A stretch of 64,000 nt of DNA, taken from NCBI GenBank assembly GCA_037974965.1, contig JBBPFI010000003.1:186001-250000 (forward strand), written 5' to 3'. The notes beneath the pieces were generated by a model that ran no database searches, was not told where the DNA came from, and saw nothing but the letters and a program-made list of their open reading frames with translations. The stretch's first letter is position 1. The number at the start of each line of letters is the position of its first letter. Shown here piece after piece: positions 1 to 13,653 of the stretch. Source of the DNA: Dacryopinax spathularia (lineage: Eukaryota > Basidiomycota > Dacrymycetes > Dacrymycetales > Dacrymycetaceae). A program made the position numbers and the translations under genes.

Positions 1-2777
1 GCCCGATATCCCTCAGCCGGCAAAGAAAAAACGACGGCGCGAGGCGAAAAACTGTACAGGTGCGTGCATGATCTCGCTTTCTTCGTTTTTTGTATGCTCA
101 TTACATACGATTTACGTAGAATGCAAGCGACGGAAGATAAAGTGCAATCGTGAGAAACCGTGCGACCAGTGCTGTCAACGCGGCGACCCCGAAGGATGCA
201 AGTGGTCTGAGCTCAAACCTGCGTAGGTTTTCCGCATCACTCGTGCCTGGTCTATGGCACTGAAGATATATATATATATATATACACAGGGATAAACCGA
301 TCGGACGATCCTCCTACAATGCACTCAAAGAACAGCTCACAACTACGCAAAACGTGTGCAGACAGCTGCAAGAACGCTATCGCACAAAGGTCGAAGAACT
401 CCGCCTTCTGCGTGCACAAGTCAATGCGCAGGGCGGTTTACCCAATCTCTACGATCAAGCCGAACGGAAGAGCCCGCTTGACCCGGTCAAGCAATTCCAA
501 GCGCAAGCAGAGTCCTCCGTAGCGGCGGAGAGGATGGATGTCGATGCCGGTCCATCAAGCCAACCGTATCCTGCTCCGGCTGCTGAGGCGCCTGGCAACG
601 AGCCGGTGCCGAAGGCACTTATACAGGGATTCGAAACGCTTGAAGGCTTCCCTACTTTCCCGGATGTTGTTGCCGGAGCAGGGAAGGCGAGCATGCCAGA
701 AATCATCGACCCTCGCCAGGTGTGGACCTCCATTCCCGCTAAATGGGTCTGCGACGCTCTGGTGGAGTATTATGTAAGCTTGCCGATCCCTTAACGGAGG
801 AATGATGCCTTACCGAGCTGGGACAGTTCACGAAAGTCGAGTGGCATATATGCATGTTCCATCGACCGACCTTTGATCGCGCATACGAGAAGTTCTGGAC
901 ATATCAGACGCCGGAGGAACGGGCGGCGGGCGTGGAGCCGGAGTGGATCACGCTCCTCTGGGTCATCCTCTGTTTGGCCCTGACCAGTATGGATCCTGAT
1001 AGTCCAACCGTAAGTGGCTGCTCGTAAACCGTGGGATACAGTGCTGACACGAGAAGCGTAGGAGCCGAAGATATGTGAAGACCGCGAGAGCTGGAGGGCG
1101 ATGGGTCTACGATATTGGAACCTCGCACGTCAAGCACTTCAGATAAACGGGTGGAACTTCATGTCGAGCCAGAGGATCGAAGTCGTGCAAGCTCTGGTGC
1201 TATTTTCCTACTGTAATCTGGCGCTGGACCACCAGGGGTAGGCAGCGTCTCTCTGCAACGTCAATAATTGCTGATGAGTCGCATCGCAGATACAAGGGAC
1301 AGTCTGTGATGACGTCGTGGGCAATTCGGATCGCAATAAACCAGGGCCTACATCGACTCGGTTCTGAACCGGAAGGTATAATGACCAAAGGCATTGTGTC
1401 TCGCGAGGTACGGTCTACTCGCATCTGGGTTGCTACCTTGCCTGTTTGCTGACCATGCGGCATCAGATCCTGAGAAGAGCCTGGTGGAATGTGGTTTTCC
1501 TTGATTGGAATATCTCCACACAAATGAGCACGACCTACTTTATCCATCCCGATCAGTGCGACACGGCCAAACCGTTGAACCTGAACTGGGAGGACATGGT
1601 CGAAGGACGTCCTTTACGTCCCAAGCCTTCGCGGGAACGCTCAGTATGGTTATCGCCCTATCCCCCGCACCCAGCACTGACGTTTCAACAGAGCGCCTCT
1701 ATGCTCTTGGCTAAGGTTGCATTGGCAGGAACGGTCCGCGAATTGTCCGATCGACTGAACAGCAAGAAAGGCATCGATCAGGCCTATCTGATGGAACACC
1801 AAAAGCAGCTCGAAGCTGTCGGTATGGAGATTCCATTCTGCTGGGGAGTTCAAGACGACGGGTTGGAATCGAAGGAGCCGGTGGTCAAGGTGAGCTCCGT
1901 GTTCATCCGGTTGTTAAGTTGCTGATCGTATGCAGTGGGAGCGAATTCAGTTCCAGCTTCATTGGAATAATAGGCGAATACGGCTGCACCGACGGTTCAT
2001 GCTTGACGGGTATCGAGACAAGACCTATCATCTGCACCCTTCTACCAAAGCGTGTATAGATGCTGCTCGGAGCATTCTCATACATTTTGAAGAGGGCAGG
2101 CGGTCGGAGTGGCCTGGTTCTTTTGTAAGCTACAGTTCGAATTCTGTGGATGTAATTCTGACTTCTATCAGGCTTGGTATAACGTGATGTATTGTTGGAT
2201 GGGTAAGCGGATCTACATCAATCGATCGCTGTACTAACTCATGACCTCGTTAGCGGGTGTAATCCTTGCCATGGATGCATTCTACTCTCCAGACGATATT
2301 TCCCGTCCGCGAATCCTCCTCACCCAATCAGCCCGCCGTGACTATATCGATTACGCGATTCTAGCACTACAGAAGGTCGGCGATATCAGTGACCTCGCTC
2401 CTCGCGGCTCCAGCGTATTGCGGTTCTTACTGCGCGAGGCGGAGAAGAGAACGAGCGCTGCGGCGCAGCTGTCACCGACTTCCTCTCATTCGAGCAGCGC
2501 CTCTCTTGGATTTGGACCAACAACGCAATGGATGTCCGACTCTGGCATGGAGCAAGGATTTCAGTTTGCACAGCTTCCCGAATCCGCCGAACATGCTATG
2601 GGGTTGGATACAGAAGACCCCATGTTCTGGCAACGCATACAGGACGTCCAGCCTCATTTGCTTCTGGGATTAACTGAGGCTTCTGATTTGTCTTCTAGAG
2701 GGCAGACAGCCATGAGTTACTTACCATGGGCGCCCCCTTTGACGCCTTTGCAACAACCGCAGTACGTAGTACGATGA
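1..2777 (+). CDS. Zn2Cys6 fungal transcription factor, 5'-truncated by the window edge
   Basis: DNA-binding regulator of the binuclear zinc-cluster class; target unknown. Exons: <1-59, 120-222, 290-773, 818-1009, 1062-1237, 1290-1407, 1467-1889, 1936-2124, 2172-2202, 2254-2777. The first two exons join to give a basic KKKRRR stretch and a full cluster (C-T-E-C, KRRKIKC, then PCDQC and EGC). A short coiled-coil-like linker follows (RQLQERYRTKVEELRLLRAQV). From about 818 a fungal-specific transcription factor middle homology region begins, with the typical HRPTFDRAYEKFW block. Later exons carry the usual helical repeats (AIRIAINQGLHRLG). The C-terminus is Ser/Gln/Pro-rich and ends at 2777. The start codon lies outside the window. 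The intron at 223-289 contains a (TA)n tract. It converges on TYR1 with 90 bp between stop codons; there is no evidence that it regulates TYR1. Confidence 0.88.
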
Positions 2778-2867
2778 GACTGTAGCTTCCCCATACATTG
2801 TACATTGATCCGATTGTATCCTGTAATTCACTTGATAATACTGTAATGAACAATGTAAACAGGCAAC

Positions 2868-4463
2868 TCATGGAGCAGCTTCAAGGATAGCTTTGATCAT
2901 CTGCGATCCCACTCTGTTCGCTTCCGGGAACCTTCCTTCGAAAAACTTGGCCGTATGGGTGAATCGTTCCCGGTATAAGTCGAAACTACCAAACGAGACG
3001 CATTGGCTCCAACCTCGTGCGGCCACCACGAACTCGAGGTCGTCCGATCGGTGCGAAACATCGTGAACAGCAGCCTGAATAGCAGCGTCCAGCCTCTCCT
3101 CGGATCGGAACAGGTATTCCGCTACTCCGATCCACATCCGGAAGATGGGCGTTGCTGCCAAGTCCAGGTGTTCGTAGGGTCGTATTCGTAAAGCAGCCCA
3201 GCAGTCAGCCATCGCGAGCAAACTCAGATGCGAATTCGCTCTTGGTCGAGGCGGGGTCTGCGGCTTGCTGGCCAAACTAAATCGATCCAGTACTTCTTCG
3301 CTAAGCAAGATAGGCGGTCTTTGCTGGGCCGAGGATGGGAAGACGATCTCCCTGGCTTCGTAGACACGTTTTCGAAGCCCCGTCTCATCGCCTGAGATCA
3401 TGAGCTTGAATAAGTCGGTCGCGCTTTGAGCATACTGATCGATCTGTACCCGCGCTGAGGGATTCAGAATCGCAAGGCCAGCGTAAACATGCCATTTGTT
3501 GGCATAAATTCGCAGCATAATATTGACCTTGACAGTCTCAATCCCTCCCACGTACTGCCATGTCTCCCAAGGGTAGGATTTGGAGCAATGCCACGCAGTA
3601 CCCATACTAAAACTCCTGTCAACCGGGCAATATCACCCATAAACCGCACATACCTCAAAAACGCAGCGTGGGTAACAGCTTGTGTATTCGCCGTCACAAC
3701 ATCATGCTCTTCGTAAGTCAGATAGACGTAGCGCGACTTGAAGGAAGCCAGTAGGTCTTCCATTACGCGGAGAGCCCAGTCCGGCGCACGATGTTGTATG
3801 AGGACCTGCCGTGCGAACATCAGATTTGGGACGGCGACAGTGTGCAAAGTACGCACCAATGGTTGACCTTCCGTCGATACTGTTGGTCCATGTAGGGAAT
3901 GACAGGACACGATGTGCACGTCGTCTGGAAGGTATTTCTCGAACGCGAGCCTTTCGGGAGACTTCACGCTAGTTTGACCAGCGACAATGGCACCGACTTT
4001 CGTCGCTACCAAATTCCATCAGCGAGCGCTCACAAAGGCTCGACTCGTTACAAAACGCACATCGACCGTATTCCTCTACGACTCGTCCAATGTACTCTGC
4101 TTCAACCGAATAGATGATTATGTCGGAGAGTCGTGATACCAAATGCCCATCACGAAGAGCTGTAACCCCTCCAAGATCTGAAAGCACCGGTGAGCAGGAG
4201 TCGCAGTCCCAGTGTGCCGCAGATCGCTCACCTTTTACATCGTCTTTCAGCTTCTCGTAATTCTCTGGGCGATCGCAGACGTTGATGCTGCATGGAGACG
4301 GTAAGGCCGCAGGATCAGGACTGTTGTGCAGAGCGACGTACTATGCCCAACCCGCTGCGGAGAACTTCCTGCAGTACATCCTCCCCATCTCCCCCATCCC
4401 TATCAACCCGATTGAGGGTTGCTTTTGCGGCGGGGCCTGCGGAGAGACCTCGTACATAGCCAT
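2868..4463 (-). CDS. TYR1: Prephenate dehydrogenase (NADP+)
   Basis: Oxidatively decarboxylates prephenate to 4-hydroxyphenylpyruvate in cytosolic tyrosine biosynthesis. Exons (minus strand): 4463-4342, 4287-4232, 4177-4061, 4005-3857, 3805-3654, 3606-2868; all phases agree and give 444 residues, close to yeast Tyr1 (452). The start ATG at 4463 is followed within 20 residues by the dinucleotide-binding loop GLIGMGEMG (residues 19-27). Next come the family blocks INVCDRPENYEKL, DGHLVSR..DIIIYSVEAE, VGAIVAGQTSVKSPE, VSCHSLHGPTV, and TYEEHDVVTANTQAVTHAAF with SKSYPWETWQYVGGIE. The intron at 3806-3856 is 51 nt, in frame and stop-free, so its retention would insert 17 residues. It lies downstream of UFD4 on the same strand with about 300 bp between them. 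Confidence 0.95.
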
Positions 4464-4761
4464 CGTTAGGGTATATGCAGCGGTAGGAGAAACTGTGGGG
4501 AGGATGGACGAGGGAATCCTTCCAACGAGAACCGCCGTGGACCTCGGAAACGATGAATCGAGTCAGGCGCTTGACACTTCACGCGCGAATAGGCCCACTG
4601 TCTCACGTTTATGCACTGGACGGCATAATACAAATCACATTTGGATCATTCTATGGAGACAATGCATGCGATGGAAAGAAAGTAATGCGTGCAGACATTT
4701 CTAGTGTGCGACAGGTAATAGTGCAGGTGAATCCTAAAGTGAGCAAAGAGTGTAATGACAG

Positions 4762-7700
4762 TTATGACAGATGGAACGTCCCTGCTCCCTCCTTCATCGC
4801 CACCTTGAGTTTGTTGAGCATGACTTCCTCAGAAGTATATTCTGGCAGTTTGAGGTAATTCACGCAAGTCATGACGCTCGGCAAGTAATCGTCCGCTGTT
4901 AGCGGGGCCTCGTGGGGTTTCCTCACTACAGTCAAAGGCGGGTTCAAGCCGCGGAAGCCTACAGTACAGATCAGAGGCAAACTTCGCGGGTGGGTAAGTA
5001 AACGCTAACCTCCGATGGGCAGTTTTGGGCTTCCAGTCAGGAATTGTAGCAGATCGCGGCGACCCTGAAGATCGAGATTCGCCATGATATCAACAAGGTA
5101 GCGGATGGCGCGACTGTCGGACGTAAAGCCATGGTCAGCTTTGATGGCTTCATTCAAGGCTATGAACCGGAGTCAGGACATTCCGTTGGCTTGAGCCGGA
5201 TTAACTCACTCTCTCGGGACCAGTCCTCATCTGAGTTTCCAAACATCATGACAAGCTCATTGGCGGTGAACGTTTGCAGATCTTTGACTGGTATCGCTGT
5301 GGAGAAGCCGTCCTTGAATGCCTGGACTTGACGCTCTACACGCTTGCCAATGATAGCATCCAAAAGCAGCTCAAGATACTCATTCACGTTGTCCATGGAC
5401 ACGGACAGCATGGAGCCAGAAGGCTTCAGTTCAACATCGTGACCAGGTACGGTGAAATCGAGTGCGAGATCTTCCAGCGCAGCATCATGGATCCGCACCT
5501 GAGATATGGCTTCAGACCTTGAATCATCATCCTGAATCCGTGTCAATTCAGTTCAGCGCATGCGCACTCTCAACGAACCATGGTGTTGTCCTGCAGAATC
5601 GCAGCTTTCGCGTCTGCGAACGCCTGAATGTGGGCGATCGACTTGGCCAGAGCTGGATCCACGACCTAGCAAACTCGTATCAGGCTCATCCTTCGACGCG
5701 ATCCAATGATAACGTACTTTCAGGGTGCTCAGATTGAGGGGAACTGGCTCCCCGCGGACCATCCTCATGAAAATTCGGTTGAAGTGAATGTCGATGATGC
5801 GAGAATCCAGCATAGCCTTGCCAACGAATTGACCGAGAACATGGAAAAGATGCAATTTGCTTTCGATCACATCCGCTTTCCAGCTTGTAGAGAACGGTGC
5901 CGGGAACAGACCATTCGGATGGAAAACGTATGTACCTCGGTGCTGGGAGTCACTGTCCCTCCATAACCGAAGATCGCGGCGTGCGAATTCCTTTGAGGTT
6001 AAGGCGTAGAACTCTAACGTCGGCCCCAAACCAGTCCCAACTTCCTCATAGAATTCAATCTCGAGAACAGCAGAGGATGTTGAGAAGCCCATGTCCATAA
6101 TCTTGATAGCAGATTCGAGCAGTTGCTTGCGTGCCACCCGTAGTTTCTGCCGCCTAGGCTGGCCGAGTTGTCGACCCATCTCGTTCCTTCTTGAGCTTTC
6201 GCTCTCCCTTGCGAACTGATTCTGCCATTTGGATAGCAGGCGAGCATATCCCAGAGATGTTGACTGTACGAAATGGTAACGAGTAGCGAAAGGGAACAAG
6301 AAGGGGAAGTTCTGTGGCAGCTCAAGTGCCCAATCAGGAAGGCAAGAGCTGCTACGTGGTTCAGCAACGCGGCAAAAGACAGGAGAATGTTCCGCACCTC
6401 GCAACGATCATTATCTCCTCCATCTGCCTAGTCAGTTTTGCGGACAGCTTGTTGTTGACGAAGGCAGACTCTGCCAGTGCTTCACCGCTCCCGGTAGGGA
6501 GCGTCCGATCCAGCCATTCATCATTCAGCTTGTGGAGTATATCTAGGAGCAGCACAATGGAAGACTGAATCTCTTCAGGTGGCATTGACCCAAGTTGACT
6601 GTTCCCATCGATCCGGGTCGAGGGTATCTCCGTTGTCGCTAGCATAAATGTTAGCTTTCGTACGCGTGTTGATCTAGGATACGTACCTTCCGGAAGGGGT
6701 CCCGGTACTTTCTTGAACTTGAGGGTATGGTAGGTCGACCAGAATGCACCGGCGGGAACATTGGCGGAGCTCCCTGCCTTTTGAATCTGAGCTTGGTACA
6801 GCACGCCAAATACAGTTGCGTCCATAGGACAGACTTGATCATCTAGCATGAACTCCAGATGCCAATCGGACGGGGGAGCCTTCAGGGCCGCCGCGTAGGA
6901 GGTCGGACGAATGGATCCCGATGGGCCCGGCGTCGGTGTTTCCCGATTTAGCATGCTTGGGGTGGCCACTCGAGTACCACCAGGGGTTTCAGCAACGACA
7001 CGAGTGCCGTCTGGAGTGATCTTCAGATCGACCGTTTTCTCCGCCGTGGGAGACGGCTCATCGTCATCGTCTTCTCCAATGAAATCATCGTCATCATCAT
7101 CGATGAAGGCCGCTGGCATGGCAGACTCATCGTTATCGTCAATGCCCGGAGGTGTCTTGGGCTCTGAAGCTGATGGGGCGGAGGCCGCTGAAGAGCGAAG
7201 GATGGGTGCGTCGATGGCGCTGCCTAGACCACCTTCACCGCTCAGTCGCAGACTACGCCTGGTACCCCCTGACCGGTTCTTCGCAGCGGAGCCGGGCGCA
7301 GACTTCGAAGAGCCAGCTGCCATCGTCTGTGAAGGGCTCTCCCCGAAGGCCCCCCGAGCAGCGCTTGCTGGTAAACCAGTCGCTGCTGCAAAAGCAGCCA
7401 AGACGTGAGATAGCCGTGCACCATGAGGTATGGTCCTCGAGATCTTCTCATGAAGGAAGCGCTCCAAGGCACGGAACGTCAGAATAGCATGCGTTTGAGT
7501 AGCGAAATTGAGAAAATGTCGGGGTACGTCAGTCCCCTCTTCCGCCACCAGACGCAAACGAATCTGACGAGCCAACATGGCAGCCGCTCCGCGCTTGGGA
7601 TCGTCTGAATTGGATAACGTGACGACTTCGTATTTCTCCGTCCTTGTCAGCAGCTCTTGTAGCCGCTTCACTAGCACTGAAAATGGTGTCGACGATGGAT

Positions 7701-10700
7701 AGTCTGGCAGCGGTGCCGAAAACACTTCTAGGAAGAGTGCCCGTCGACGGGCTAAAGGTACTGGAACACTTGTTAATAGACTGACCTTCTAGGTTTGCAG
7801 GTACTAACCTCTTCGTTGTTCGTCGTTCTGCGACATGAACTCCATGAGCGCCTGGGCTAGCCCACTCTTCATTAGCTCGAAACTAGAGATGCAGTCCTCG
7901 GGAGGAAATAGTGCGGCGATGCTTCTTAGTGTCTTCCTGACAGATGCCTCCAAATGATCACCCTCGCCCAGCCAGGTAACCAACTGTCTCACTTGTTCCA
8001 TAGTGGCGTTCCCTTCATCTTCCCTCGTACTGATGAGATCTTTTGCCCTAATAATCCTTGCTCTCAAGGTCACAACGTCTTGCGGATCTGGAATATGTGA
8101 CATATGGCGTTTGCTGAGCAAGAGTGGAGGTGGTATTGAAAGGTTTGAAGTATCGCCAGGTGGATTAATAATCGCGTCCGCTTGAGAGGAATCCTTCTCC
8201 TTCTTTGGAGCGGGTTTCTTTAGCTCGCGATCGGCCAGCGATTCCAAGCCATCCAGAACACCTTCGCGGCGGAAAGATGGCTTGTAGACTTCCGGTAATT
8301 TCGACAACAGCAGCTCGATCAGCATCTCAGCCGACACGACAAGGGTGGTTTGATCGTTGGAGGACAAGATAGACCCAATGAAGCTCGCCACCGGCACATA
8401 CTACATGGCCACGTAAGGATCTATTTCAGTTGCGTAAAGGGATCCACGTACTCGTAAGATATGCTTCAGCTCGTCGCCGCTCAGGAATGAGATAGCCTTC
8501 AAGACGCTGGACATGGTCTTGTTGCGCAGGCTCATGGCTACATTTGCGGCATACACGTCCACTAAGATGGGCAGCATAAGACGCATAAATCTCACTACGA
8601 CCGCTTCGTTAGTACGCAGGACTTCGGCTCGGCTGGGTGGCCCGTCCGGATCTTCCTTGATGGATGGCGTTCCTGATCGTGGCGGAAGATCTTCCTCTGT
8701 TGGAATGGTAAGAAGACTGTCTTCTTGCGGTCCGAGCGATGGAGACGCCGATGAGCTACTCTGGGCTTGACTTTGAGCAGCCCTAGCAGCCGCACGCTCT
8801 GACTTGCGCTTTGCCTTGAGCATCTTGTTGAGGGCCTTCTCCGTGTACTGCTTTGCGTCGAAGATGCCTTCTTTAGGGAGCGGAGGCATGAGTTCGCAGA
8901 TCAGACCCAATGCCTCCTCGATCTGCTCCCTGGGCTTGTGAGCCAAGTTCTCCATGACGGCCATATCGGCCAAGCCACCCCCAAGGCCCTGGCCTCTTTC
9001 ACCCTGACCTTGCTCCTCGCCGTCTTCAGACGCAGGGGGGAGCACGCCCGTCAATATTTGATACAGTGTGTCCGCCATGCCACCCTCCAACAACGACAGG
9101 GTCACCTTGGGGCTCGCTTTGGCTGCAGTCGCGAGCGAGCGGAGGACTTGCGCATAGGAGGCAGAGGATATGAGAGGCGAACCACCGGAGGGATGAAGCA
9201 GCGTGTTGATGGAGGTCACGAGGTCGGCATCGACGATGCTCTCCAGAAGATCAGGTCGGTTCCGGTAAGAATCCAAGATCCTGGTGACACAGAGACAGGC
9301 AGACTCAACCAATCGCTGGTCGGAATAGGCCAGGACATTCCTGATGATCGGGAAGACCTCCTTGACCATGGATGCATTTTCCGCAGAGAGGCCCCTGCAA
9401 CAGTTGGCAGCAGCAGTGAGCGCGGTACGTTGAACATTGGTCGAGAAGAAGTCGAGGTAGGTCAGGAGGGCCGAAAGGCCGCCGTTACGCGCCACTGCTG
9501 ACGGGAATTCTTGCGAGATCTTCTCTAGGGTCTAGAACAGCGATTAGAATGTACGGAAGAGACGAATGCAGCCATGCATACCGTCAGAGTCTGTTCAGCG
9601 AGATCGATATATTCGATCTGTAGAAGCTTGCTGGTCAAGACAGGAACAGCGCCGTGATAGACGACAGTGTGGGCGCATCCGGGAAGGGCTTCCAGCAGAT
9701 TTGCAAGGCAGCGGCAGGCAATTACTTGAGCCTCAATATCGAGACCGTCCATAAGAGTACCACCGGTGCTCAGCGCCATCGCAGCCCGTAGCTGGGCATC
9801 TTCGTCATCGAAATCACCAAACGCGAAAGCATCCATGAGAGCTCCGTCCGAAGGAGGTGCCTCATTTGTGGGGTGGACTTCGCTGCCACCAGATGGGTTC
9901 ACGTGCTCTTCGTCATCGTCCTTGTGTGCATCCGCATCGCCCTCCCCCTCTCCATCCTCTTCATCCTCATCTTCCGGCATACCCGTCCCACCCATGATCT
10001 TAAGGAGTTCAGTCACGAAGCTCTCAATGGGGAAGTGACCGGCAAGGGTGTCCTCGGTGCTCATGCTCAGAAGCTCGCTGAGTTCCTGAAGTGCCATTAG
10101 TCGCTGAGTCGGATTCCCTTGTTGCTTCAAGTTGTTGAGGATTGTCTTAAAACGAGAGGAAAGTCCGAGCATGTATCCACCCAGACTCCGGTAATCACCT
10201 CCGAAAAGCGCAGCAGCGGCATCCTCGAAAGCGCTTAGATGCGCCGCTGAAGAGGAGGTGACGGGATTCGAGCGCGATGTAGCGTTCAAGGTGGCCTGTT
10301 TATCTTCGTGCTGACCTTCCTCGGACTTTTCCGACTCAGAGCCGCTGCCTTCATGTTCATCCTCTTCGTTCACTTGCGGCTGGATTTCATCTTGTTGCTC
10401 ATCGTGCTCATCGCCAGAAGCGATGCTGCTTGGGCCGGAAAGACCTTGCATTATCACGTCACCATCCTCCTCCGTCGATGGCCCACCTGCTTCACCATTA
10501 GTGATCTGCAGACAAATTCGGCAAATATATGCGCACCAGTTCCCTTCGCTTTCTCCCGAGTGGCAGCCGGTTCTTTGCCTTTCGCAGAAGCCCTGTGCCT
10601 ATGAGTCAGGACAAACACCTTTGACTCATCCGCTAAATGCTCACCTCGTTTTCCTCGGCATATTCACGGATATCTCTGTAGCCGGTTTCCTCTTTGTCCC

Positions 10701-11444
10701 GAGAGCGCGTGCGCTCGTCGTGGTGCGATTATCGTTAGCCGCACGTCGACGCTTGGTATCTGGCCGCTCGTCCGCTTCTGATGAACTAGGCGTAACAGCT
10801 GCTCGTTTCTTCCCTTTGCGATCAGACGATTGCTCGCCGATTATGATACCCCGCGCAGTTGCAGCCGAGCGCCGAGGTCTAGACATTGGAAGCATGAAAG
10901 TCAGAAGGTCTGTGCAAGGATAGAGAAGTGTAGGAAGCCGCGCCACTACATAGGGTGACAGGAGTGTGACGAGTAATGTGATGCGGAAGGAATAGTGGGC
11001 TGCATCATGGACCCGTAAAGCCGCATGTATGCACGCGGGCAGAAATTGGAGGACTTAAAAGTAAGATACTCACCTCTTACTGGATCTGGCAGGCTCGGGA
11101 GAGGCGGCTCTTTTCTTGCCCTTATCCCTTGTAACTGCAACAGCAGATGAAGATGGTGATGCCTCCCGGTCAGGCTGAGCTAAGCGCTGCTCCGCTGCCA
11201 CGGAAGCTCTCGTTCGTCGGCGGTTTACTGTTGTACCAGTCGATGATTGAGTGGCTTGCTGAGGATCGGAGATGGACGCTGATCGAGTAGCTTCAGAGGT
11301 CTTGTTGGCGTTGCGAACACGACTGGTCCGTATAGCACGGCCGGCGGGAGTGACAGCTTGCGGGGCGGATGTGGAGCCGGATGTGGAATAGATCTGGTTT
11401 TCGTTGTCGGTCTCGTGTGATGGTTGGGTTGGGGCAGGATCCAT
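4762..11444 (-). CDS. UFD4: HECT-type E3 ubiquitin ligase of the UFD4/TRIP12 family
   Basis: E3 of the ubiquitin-fusion degradation pathway; it receives ubiquitin on a HECT cysteine and passes it to substrates. Thirteen exons: 11444-11074, 10878-10645, 10598-10537, 10489-9582, 9531-8452, 8400-7809, 7760-6687, 6638-6398, 6351-5718, 5665-5579, 5531-5210, 5159-5010, 4958-4762. Phases agree throughout and give 1983 residues. The N-terminus is low-complexity and basic. Residues from about 250 form an armadillo-like helical region ([21 protein letters not shown], later [16 protein letters not shown]). The middle has acidic runs ([15 protein letters not shown]). The C-terminal HECT domain carries [33 protein letters not shown] and [14 protein letters not shown]; the catalytic cysteine is about residue 1950. 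The start at 11444 is preferred because an internal ATG near 10.9 kb falls inside the first intron of the model. Confidence 0.95.
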
Positions 11445-13653
11445 TAGAGTTGCACAGTGGACATAGTTGTAACAGGCAGAGTGAGAGTATACTTCGATGG
11501 TGAGGAGGTGGCCATCTACTGTGAAGGGACCAACGCTCGCCCATGGCCCGACAAAGGTCCCGCTAGACGATGTACGGAAGCATTATGCCTATGTACCCCT
11601 GGCCCTTCCAGAGGCTCGCCCTCATTCCTTGCTCAACGCGTGCAGTTGCACTTGCAAGTCTCTGCGGGCCCATACGAAAACTACAGAATATGGCTGGTGG
11701 CAACGCTGCTTTCAGTGCACGTTTATGGAAGGACTGTCGGCAGCTCCTCCCCTATATTCTTGCTAAGCTCTTGATCGGCAAAAGGCGCCCAAGATCAATC
11801 TCGCTTCGGCACGCTTTGCATAATCTACGTGGTACTTCCCGACGTTTTCCCAGTCTCGGGTATCGCAAAAGAGCGCCAACTTCAGCTCCTGACATATCAT
11901 GAACCCCGGGAGATGATTCGTAACGGAAATGGCTTCTTGCTAAAATCCCTTGTCATCTTCTCCGCTGGCTTGATTTCCGGTAAACGCGGCGCGCGGCATC
12001 ATGCACGCGGGCAAATCCTCTGTGCCTGGGCCAATCTACTGCGCTCAGACTATCGTTACTTCCTTCCTTCTGGCTCCCTTTAGATGCTGAAGTTCTTCGG
12101 ATTTTGACTAACTGGAGGTGGAACGACGTGCACGCATCCAAGAAAGCCCCGCCGACGCCGCGGATTGGCATTGCAGCGCGGCGTCTCCCATATTCGGCCG
12201 GGGCCAGGCTTTCTTGTGCCTTCGAAACGTGGATTATTGGGTTTCGACGGGCAAACCCCACTATCCCGTATTCTCGCTTAAAGCCTCGACTCGCCGATGG
12301 ACCCTCTCCTGCCCTCAAATCCTGTCGATCGGGCTGACGAGTAGTGCTGGGCAATGCATAAGGGGCTCGAGAAAGTGCGCTATAGGTCTGCGTTGAAAAG
12401 ATGAGGATCGGACAACAGCCCGGCTCTCTACGCCTGTCCGGCATGCTCTCAAACCCATCTTCTGTGCGGTTCCTAAGCCGGGCTACATGTGCGGCGCCGC
12501 GGCTCTTCTGACTCTCGTACTAAGCGTACGCCCGTTTGTTCCTTTCTGAAAGATCTAACAAGGAGTAAGCTATGATTGATTTGGGGATTCCTCCGTACTG
12601 TTCTGCACCGAAACTAATGCCACACGGGCTTAGATAACCCGTCGACGCGCAAAGAAGCAACTCCGCCACGAAGACGACCCGCCTGGAAAGGACAGGTCAC
12701 GTGCCCAAGAAGCCTTCTCGGCCCCGCAAGTCTGCAACCCTTCATGACGGGTCTCGGTATTATTGTAAACACGGTTGAAGTAGGAAAGTACCCCTATGAT
12801 TACGCCAAAGGGCGAAAGTATGGGTTGAAGGCTTGAGTGTGGTCCCCACGGACAGGGTTGCCCTGGCATTTTTGTCCATGTCAACCTGAAGTCCATGTAT
12901 CCGAGACTGCAGACGGGGCGTGGCCTACGGGATACTTTGCGCATACTGTACTAGGCCTGCCTGCGATCTGATTCTATTCCAGTCAGATCGGAACTCCATG
13001 TGACGAGAAGGAACCCGTCTGTTATCATCGCGGACCCTACACGTGCGGTATTATACCCCTTACTCAGGTGCCGAGAGGTGCCTGAGAGCCGCACTCCATC
13101 CAAGCAACGTAATTCAGAACGCACTTGCCAATTGATCCGCGCATGTCTCACGAAAGCCCAGAGTATGGCAGGAGGCAGAGTATTGTAGGAGGTTTCCCAA
13201 GGATGATCTTCCGTTCGTTCGCATGCGCCCCCATCAGGGGCGGCGCCACGCTTCTTTTCCGCTGAGATCCAGCGAGTCTCAGCCCCCAAGCCACAAGAAG
13301 CTATTCCGAAAAGGTGGTGCCACATTTTGCCCTGTGCACACTGCTCATGCCAGCACGAAGGTCCAATAGAGCGAGAGCGTTTCGTTCCACGGAGATCAGC
13401 CCCCCGCTGAGGTATACGCCTCGACTTAACATCCACGGCGGAACCGGATGTGTGCATATTTTTGACGGTCTCTCAATATCTTTCACAAGTTTACAGAGCA
13501 CCAGCCCCCCGACATGCGTGGCCACAATACCGAAGAATCGTGAAGGAAGTGGTGATCTCCTCCGAGTTCGCCTCATTCGGTTGCTCTGGATCACGGACCC
13601 GTCTCAGAAGCCTACGACAGAGAAGCGAGTAAGACAATGCGCACCTTTTCGAC
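11445..13653. other. Gene-poor stretch upstream of UFD4
   Basis: About 2.2 kb between the UFD4 start and the end of the zinc-cluster mini-gene. It must hold the UFD4 promoter. Open frames such as the minus-strand one at 12951-13457 have arginine- and cysteine-rich composition, no recognisable domain and no convincing splice continuation. I see no tRNA, rRNA or intact transposon protein here. Confidence 0.5.

Noticed and set aside
12951-13457. A possible continuation of the zinc-cluster gene at 13.99 kb
   Set aside because: No phase-consistent splice path and no fungal-specific transcription factor motifs.
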